This document shows, one piece after another, positions 58,974 to 64,000 of a stretch of DNA of 64,000 bases. The notes below the pieces were generated by a model. It made no database searches. It was not told the DNA's origin and saw only the letters and a program-made list of their open reading frames with translations. Each line of letters starts with the position of its first letter. Within the stretch, counting starts at the first letter, position 1. Origin of the DNA: Halomonas heilongjiangensis (lineage in GTDB: Bacteria > Pseudomonadota > Gammaproteobacteria > Pseudomonadales > Halomonadaceae); NCBI RefSeq assembly GCF_002879645.1, contig NZ_PNRE01000049.1:1-64000 (forward strand), read 5' to 3'. Both the position numbers and the translations under genes were made by a program.

Positions 58974-59894
58974 TCAACCGACCTTCCGGTACTCGGTCAA
59001 GGTGCGCCGTCGCCTGATCCTGGGCTGTTTCATGGCCAGCCGAATGCGCTTCGTCAACGGCAGTGCACTCTTCAGCTCCCTGTCATTGATGGGCCAGGGA
59101 GTGCTGCGGGAAAAGTGCAGGAACAGCCCCTGCAGCGGGTGCACGCACGCAGGGTGCCAGGGCTTGGTCGAGCCAATGAAGTGAACGATGCCCGGCGACC
59201 GGATGGCCGCCTGCAGCTCGGCACGAAACGGCTGCAGGTGGGGGTAGCGCTTCTCGACCGCCGCATAGGCGGTCGGCTGGAAGTTCCAGGCCGGGGAAAG
59301 CCTGCGCCAGTTCCCCGCGAGCACATGGTTCAGGGCATCCTGGTCGGGATACTTGAATGACGCCCCCTCCTCCTTCAGGCACGCCAGGGCGCTTTCCCCC
59401 ACCCGCTCGGCTCGCCACCGGGGCAGGTCCACGAGCAGCACCCCCGTATTGAAATAGTGCTCGGGCTCACGCCGGGAATGAAGATTCGAGGGGTTGCACA
59501 GGTCCATGGCAGCCGCCAGCGTATGGCCAGCCAGCGGGGTGTCCCACAACTCGGCGAGGTCCTTCAGCACTACCACATCGCAGTCCAGGTAGATCACCCT
59601 CTCACAGTCCGCCGGCAGGTAGTGATGCATATACAGCGGCAACAACGATGATACTCCGAAGCGCCCCAACGCCATGCCATCCGGCAGTTCCGGTTCTGCA
59701 GTCATGATGTTGATGCTCGAACCCGAGGCCTCGACCATGGCGTGCAATCGACACTGCACGTCCTCGCTCAAGCCCGGGGTCAACAGATGGAAGCGCAGCC
59801 GCCCGGGGAACCTGGCGTGGGCCATCGCCGACGCCATGACAGCGGCCCCGTACCTGGCATAGTTCGCGTCTGCGCAGAGCACCACGTCAATCAT
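58974..59894 (-). CDS. Glycosyltransferase family 8 protein
   Basis: A 306-residue GT-A enzyme. MIDVVLCADANYARYGAAVMASAM starts the nucleotide-binding fold. The metal-binding DxD is in RVIYLDCDVVVL (about 98-109). The YFNTGVLLVDLPRWR and PDQDALNHVL segments match LgtC/WaaJ relatives, which move hexoses from UDP-sugars with retention. The last 40 residues are highly basic (RRRRTLTEYRKVG) and may bind the membrane. It overlaps the GT4 stop by 8 bases. Confidence 0.88.
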   Translation of the reverse strand: MIDVVLCADANYARYGAAVMASAMAHARFPGRLRFHLLTPGLSEDVQCRLHAMVEASGSSINIMTAEPELPDGMALGRFGVSSLLPLYMHHYLPADCERVIYLDCDVVVLKDLAELWDTPLAGHTLAAAMDLCNPSNLHSRREPEHYFNTGVLLVDLPRWRAERVGESALACLKEEGASFKYPDQDALNHVLAGNWRRLSPAWNFQPTAYAAVEKRYPHLQPFRAELQAAIRSPGIVHFIGSTKPWHPACVHPLQGLFLHFSRSTPWPINDRELKSALPLTKRIRLAMKQPRIRRRRTLTEYRKVG

Positions 59895-61083
59895 TCATGC
59901 CTTCCCGTTGTGCCACCAGCCAGCCGTCTGTAGGTTCGGTACCGCCAGGCGCGAGAAACTGCCGGGCGACCGTCTCGGGCTTGAAGTCGTCCAGCCAGGC
60001 ATCGTCGATGGGCGGTTTCGCGCCCGCCACGGCGGCCCGCATGCCGGCCGCCAGGGAGGCCTCGTCCCGCGCCACCACGCTGGTTTCCAGCTCCCCCTTG
60101 AGGATCTCACGGATGCCGCCGGTACAGTCCACCGACAGCACCGGCGTGCCACAGGCCAGGGCCTCGAAGAGCACGATCCCCATGCCCTCGAAGCGCGAGC
60201 TCAGCACGAAGAGCCGAGCGTGGCGCATCCACGGATAGGGATTGTCGCGCTGCCCGGCGAAGCGGACCCACCCGGCGATGCCGAGCTCAGCGGCCAGGGC
60301 CTCGAGCCGCCCGCGCTCACTGCCCGCGCCCACCAGCACCAGCGGCATCTGCAGGGCCGACTGCGCATAGGCCCGCAGCAGCAGCGCCTGGTCCTTGGCC
60401 GGTACCAGGCGCGCCACCGTCACGAGATAAGGCTCCTCGGGCAGGTCGGGCTCGTCGGCCAGCATCAGCCGGCGAATGGCCCCGATCGGGCACGGGTTGA
60501 CGATGACCTCGACCGACGCCGGCGCAAAGCCCAATGCCTGTTGCGCCTCGGCCGCGTTCTCGGCAACCCCGCTCGACACCGCCACCAGGTGCTTGTGCTG
60601 GAACAGGCACCGGGTGAACAGTCGCGGCTTCCAGCCCCGCTCGCCCCGGTAGATCAGGTTCTCCAGCACGAAGCGCGCCCGCTCGTCACGAAAGCGCCAG
60701 ATCAACTCGAAGGTGCCGACCCCACGGAACACGATGCGATCCACGTGGCCGTGCCGACGCTCGAAACGCCACAGCCAGGCGCGGAACACCCATCCCCCCA
60801 GGTAGCCCGTCCAGACGAAGTAGGAACGCCGGATGATGGGGTTGAGAAACCAGCGCGCCAACCACTCGATCAGCAGCCCCACCAGGGTCAGCCGCAGCAC
60901 CCAGTGCAACGCGAACTGGTGCAGCTGCACCGCGGCATGCTCGGGCGCCAGCGGCCTGCGCACACGCCGAAAGGTCAGCAGGTGGCTCTCATGCCCCTGC
61001 TCGGCGAAGGCATCGGCCAGGTTGACCGCCACGCGCTCCATACCGCCCATCTTCAGCGAGCGAACCACCACCAGTGTACGCAA
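59887..61083 (-). CDS. Glycosyltransferase family 4 protein
   Basis: A 398-residue GT-B enzyme. It has an N-terminal RSLKMGGMERVAVNLADAF, the nucleotide-binding VTVARLVPAKDQALLLRAYA, and the ExxxxxxxE-type FVLSSRFEGMGIVLFEALACGTPVLSVDCTGGIREIL. It adds a sugar to the growing polysaccharide unit at the inner membrane. The only start that keeps the conserved N-terminus is TTG 61083, with GGAGG 5 bases upstream. Specific donor is unknown. Confidence 0.88.
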   Translation of the reverse strand: MRTLVVVRSLKMGGMERVAVNLADAFAEQGHESHLLTFRRVRRPLAPEHAAVQLHQFALHWVLRLTLVGLLIEWLARWFLNPIIRRSYFVWTGYLGGWVFRAWLWRFERRHGHVDRIVFRGVGTFELIWRFRDERARFVLENLIYRGERGWKPRLFTRCLFQHKHLVAVSSGVAENAAEAQQALGFAPASVEVIVNPCPIGAIRRLMLADEPDLPEEPYLVTVARLVPAKDQALLLRAYAQSALQMPLVLVGAGSERGRLEALAAELGIAGWVRFAGQRDNPYPWMRHARLFVLSSRFEGMGIVLFEALACGTPVLSVDCTGGIREILKGELETSVVARDEASLAAGMRAAVAGAKPPIDDAWLDDFKPETVARQFLAPGGTEPTDGWLVAQREGMND

Positions 61084-61134
61084 GGACGCCTCCCCTTCTT
61101 ATACGATGTGTCGGCTGGGGCAAGGCCCCAGCCG

Positions 61135-62388
61135 TCATGTCCTGCGATCGACCGACACGCCATGACGATGACACAACGCCAACGCCAGCAACAGCACCTG
61201 CATATAGGCATAGAAGGTCGTCATCATCTCATGGTGGATCGCCGCCTCGGTGAGGCCGTAGATGGCGAACCCCACGGTGAACACCAGGGCGGCCTGTGCC
61301 CAGGGGTTGCCCCGATCTCGGCGGTAGAGCCGCCAGTGGTAGATGGCCGGCGCCACCAGGTAACCGAGCAGGGCGATCAGCCCCAGCACGCCTCCGGTGG
61401 CCGCCATCTCGAAATACTGGCTATGGGCATGGCCGCGCTGGACACCCAACACCCAGTCGGTAAGCACGCCCTGCTCGACCAGCTCGGCGATCTGCGCCTC
61501 ACGCTCGTCGTAGCTCAGCCCCACCAGGGGGCGTTCCAGGAAGGCATGGCTGGCCGCCGTCCACAGTTGCAGTCGCCCGCCGCTGGACACCGCCGCCCCG
61601 ATATTGCCCTCGGTGATGTTGGTGAACTCGGCAATGCTGTAGTCTACCCGCCGCTCCACCGCCGGCAGCGTGGCATAGCTGATCAGCGCCAGCGTCACCA
61701 GCGCCACGAAGGAAGCGGTGATCGCCTTCCAGCCCAGGCGGTCGGCATTGAGCAGCAGCAGCAGCACCAGCAGCAGCGGCACCGCCAGAATCGCCCCACG
61801 GGCCAGCGTCAGCAGGCAGGTGACCACCCCGGCCAGGGCCGCCGCCAGCAACCACGCCTTGCGGTGGCTACCGCGGACCAGGCTCGCCGCCAGGAAGGCC
61901 ATGGCACAGCTGAGATACCCCAGGTTGATGCTGAACAGGAAGCCATCGGCCCGGTAGCTCCCCAGCACCTGGGTCTGGTAGAGCGCCACGGCCAGGGCCC
62001 CGAGGGTGCCGGCGATCACCCCCCACTCCATGAAGCCGCGCACATGGCGCAGGTCCACCGGCGCCAGCAGGTGGCGCAGCATCAAGTAGATGGGCACCAC
62101 CGCGACCATGTGAAAGCCGGGGCTCAGGTAGCGCGAGGAGTAGTCGTCGATCACGAAGATCGGCACCCGCGACAGCAGCAGCAGGCTCAGCAGCCCCACC
62201 ACCGCCCAGTCGAACCTCGTCACGGCCAGGGTGGCACGGTTGGCCACCAGGTAGCCGATGGCATAGAGCATCAGCACCGCCACCACGGCGTGGCTGCGCA
62301 CCGGCGTGGCGATCAGCGTGACAAGCACCAGCAGCAGGGCCCACTGGTTCACCATCAAGGCACGTTCGCGCGCAAAGACCCCTGACAT
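61135..62388 (-). CDS. O-antigen polymerase/ligase-type membrane protein (Wzy/WaaL family)
   Basis: A 417-residue inner-membrane protein with about 11 to 12 transmembrane segments. The Wzy_C region lies around residues 195-345, with a long periplasmic loop holding SSGGRLQLWTAASHAFLERPLVGLS and RGHAHSQYFEMAATGGVLGLIAL. In the family these loops hold Arg and His residues for chain transfer. Given GT and Wza neighbours, polymerisation of the exopolysaccharide repeat is the likely role; ligase is possible. Confidence 0.82.
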   Translation of the reverse strand: MSGVFARERALMVNQWALLLVLVTLIATPVRSHAVVAVLMLYAIGYLVANRATLAVTRFDWAVVGLLSLLLLSRVPIFVIDDYSSRYLSPGFHMVAVVPIYLMLRHLLAPVDLRHVRGFMEWGVIAGTLGALAVALYQTQVLGSYRADGFLFSINLGYLSCAMAFLAASLVRGSHRKAWLLAAALAGVVTCLLTLARGAILAVPLLLVLLLLLNADRLGWKAITASFVALVTLALISYATLPAVERRVDYSIAEFTNITEGNIGAAVSSGGRLQLWTAASHAFLERPLVGLSYDEREAQIAELVEQGVLTDWVLGVQRGHAHSQYFEMAATGGVLGLIALLGYLVAPAIYHWRLYRRDRGNPWAQAALVFTVGFAIYGLTEAAIHHEMMTTFYAYMQVLLLALALCHRHGVSVDRRT

Positions 62389-62519
62389 GGGTATCCCCTG
62401 TAATCAGCCTGCTCCAGAAACACGACGAGCGCCCGAAGGCGCCCGCGAGGATGATACCACTTGTCACGTTGGCCGGAATCACTCCGTACACAAGCCTACC
62501 CGGCGGTGCAATTACCACC

Positions 62520-62660
62520 CTGTAGGAGCCACGCTCCGCGGGGCGATTGCGGCGCGAAGCGCCGCCAGGCGGATGCCCGGCAGCGAATCCACCCCCCTGT
62601 AGGAGCCACGCTCCGCGGGGCGATTGCGGCGCGAAGCGCCGCCAGGCGGATGCCCGGCAG
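62520..62660. repeat. Two exact 64-base REP-like repeats
   Basis: Identical 64-base units at 62520-62583 and 62597-62660 (period 77) begin CTGTAGGAGCCACGCTCCGC. They contain internal GC palindromes typical of REP elements. They fill most of the 294-base gap between wzy and ugd. A shared 27-base core is found inverted at 54711 and 54855. Confidence 0.85.
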
Positions 62661-62682
62661 GGAGACTACCACCCCCAGGAGC

Positions 62683-64000
62683 TCACTCCCTGGCCTTCAA
62701 CGAATCCCCCCGCCCCACGGCGTAGTACAGCAAACCGGCCTGCTGCATCAGGGCCGGCTCGAAGAGGTTGCGCCCGTCGACCACCACCGGCAGCGCCAGT
62801 TGCTGCTTGAGCCAGGCGAAGTCGACCGTGCGGAACTCCTTCCACTCGGTGCAGACCGCCAGGGCATCGGCGCCCTTCACCGCCTGGATGCGGTCGGCCA
62901 CCAGCACCAGGTCGTCGCGCTCACCGTAGAGCCGCCGGCACTCCTTCATGGCCTCCGGGTCATAGGCCTGCACCCGGGCCCCGGCCGCCCACAGCGCCTC
63001 CATCAGGTCACGGCTGGGGGCATCGCGCATGTCATCGGTGTTGGGCTTGAAGGCCAACCCCCACAGCGCGATCACCTTGCCCTCGAGCTTGCCGTCGAAG
63101 GCCTGGCGCAGCTTGGTGAACATGCCCTGCTTCTGGCGCTGGTTCACCGCTTCCACGGCCTTGAGCAGCTCGGCCGAATAGTCCAGTTGCTCGGCGGTGT
63201 GGGCCAGCGCCCGCAGGTCCTTGGGAAAGCAGGAGCCCCCGTAGCCGCACCCGGGGTAGATGAACTGGTAGCCGATGCGCGGGTCGCTGCCGATGCCGCG
63301 GCGTACCTGCTCCACGTCGGCGCCCAACCGCTCGGCGAGGTTGGCGATCTCGTTCATGAAGCTGATCTTGGTGGCCAGCATGGCGTTGGCGGCATACTTG
63401 GTGAGCTCCGCCGCCCGCACGTCCATGAACATCAGCTTTTCCTGCAGGCGGATATAGGGCGCGTAGCACTCCTGCATCAGCCCCCTCACCCGTTCGGAAT
63501 CGGTGCCCACCACGATGCGGGGGCCGTGGGCGAAGTCGTCGATCGCCGAGCCCTCCTTGAGGAACTCGGGATTCGAGCACACATCGAACTCCACCTCCAC
63601 GCCACGCGCGGCCACCCGCCCGGCAATGGCCTCACGTACCCGGTCGGCGGTCCCCACCGGCACCGTCGACTTGTTGACGACCACCTTGTAGTCGTACATC
63701 TGCTCGCCGATGGTGCTGGCCACCGCCAGCACATGGCGCAGGTCGGCGCTGCCGTCCTCGTCCGGTGGGGTGCCCACCGCGATGAACTGCAACACACCGA
63801 AAGCCACGGCGTCGGTGGGGTCGGTGGTGAACTGCAGGCGCCCGGACTCGACATTGGCCTTCACCAGCCTCTCGAGCCCCGGTTCGAAGATCGGAATCTC
63901 ACCGGCCTCCAGCCGGTTGATCCTGGCCTCATCCACGTCCATGCACAGCACCTCATGGCCCACATCGGCCAGACAGGCGCCCGTCACCAGGCCAACGTAC
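62683..64000 (-). CDS. ugd: UDP-glucose 6-dehydrogenase, N-terminus outside the window
   Basis: About 439 residues of UDP-glucose dehydrogenase are present; the very start lies beyond the right edge. The first residues seen, [17 protein letters not shown], are the Rossmann motif after a missing GxG. Further motifs: [52 protein letters not shown] (catalytic Lys) and [18 protein letters not shown] with the catalytic Cys. It oxidises UDP-glucose to UDP-GlcA for the uronic-acid polymer and feeds the epimerase at 57654. Confidence 0.95.
   Translation of the reverse strand, partial: YVGLVTGACLADVGHEVLCMDVDEARINRLEAGEIPIFEPGLERLVKANVESGRLQFTTDPTDAVAFGVLQFIAVGTPPDEDGSADLRHVLAVASTIGEQMYDYKVVVNKSTVPVGTADRVREAIAGRVAARGVEVEFDVCSNPEFLKEGSAIDDFAHGPRIVVGTDSERVRGLMQECYAPYIRLQEKLMFMDVRAAELTKYAANAMLATKISFMNEIANLAERLGADVEQVRRGIGSDPRIGYQFIYPGCGYGGSCFPKDLRALAHTAEQLDYSAELLKAVEAVNQRQKQGMFTKLRQAFDGKLEGKVIALWGLAFKPNTDDMRDAPSRDLMEALWAAGARVQAYDPEAMKECRRLYGERDDLVLVADRIQAVKGADALAVCTEWKEFRTVDFAWLKQQLALPVVVDGRNLFEPALMQQAGLLYYAVGRGDSLKARE

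Overview
The window is GC-rich chromosomal DNA from a gammaproteobacterium. The best match from gene content is a halophile of the Halomonadaceae (Halomonas-like). This is inferred from three osmolyte/TRAP transport loci, the tig-clpP-clpX-lon-hupB-ppiD order, a psrA/lexA divergence of the Pseudomonas type, and high-GC codon use. No phage, plasmid, insertion sequence or CRISPR array is visible. Coding is dense, with about 59 protein genes and four tRNAs.

Layout. 1-2806 (minus): branched-chain 2-oxoacid dehydrogenase operon (E1 alpha, E1 beta, start of E2) with a LiuR-like site upstream. 2992-6779 (minus): four-gene OsmF/YehYXW-type ABC importer. 6872-7846 (plus): DUF1853 protein. 7856-9522 (minus): HipA/HipB toxin-antitoxin pair in reversed gene order behind a promoter/operator. 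9743-12887 (minus): glnS-cysS. 13077-14429 (plus): ppiB, lpxH. 14419-15474 (minus): COG0523 GTPase preceded by a Zur-type box. 15678-24236 (minus): ppiD, hupB, lon, clpX, clpP, tig, the protein-quality-control block. 24544-24999 (minus): tRNA-Pro, tRNA-Arg and two identical tRNA-His genes.

25211-30992: folD, luxS-mtn (methyl cycle/AI-2), pyrC, a small membrane protein, a DadA-type amino-acid oxidase and a TerB-like protein. 31061-33965: first TRAP transporter. 34205-38189: SDR, LysR regulator, CaiB-type CoA transferase and HMG-CoA lyase. 38321-39427: HisC-like aminotransferase. 39797-43121: a three-gene sugar-acid operon (SDR, FAH-type hydrolase, UxaA-type dehydratase). 43191-46110 (minus): psrA, a signal-less YkuD enzyme, nagZ and hpt, which may form a peptidoglycan-recycling group. 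46325-48020 (plus): lexA-dinB SOS operon.

48051-55923: second TRAP system with GntR regulator, Ldh2-family dehydrogenase, divergent D-2-hydroxyacid dehydrogenase and a GarR-like dehydrogenase, likely a 2-hydroxyacid utilisation locus. 56102-64000 (minus): distal end of an exopolysaccharide cluster (UDP-glucose dehydrogenase, Wzy-like polymerase, GT4, GT8, UDP-glucuronate 4-epimerase, Wza-like exporter). REP-like and GGGGTCTGACCCC repeats lie in several intergenic gaps.

No wholly new system is evident. The most promising points are the YkuD-NagZ recycling pair, the hipA-first module with its operator, the Zur-box GTPase and the UxaA/SDR/FAH sugar-acid operon. All functions are inferred by reading sequence without database searches.
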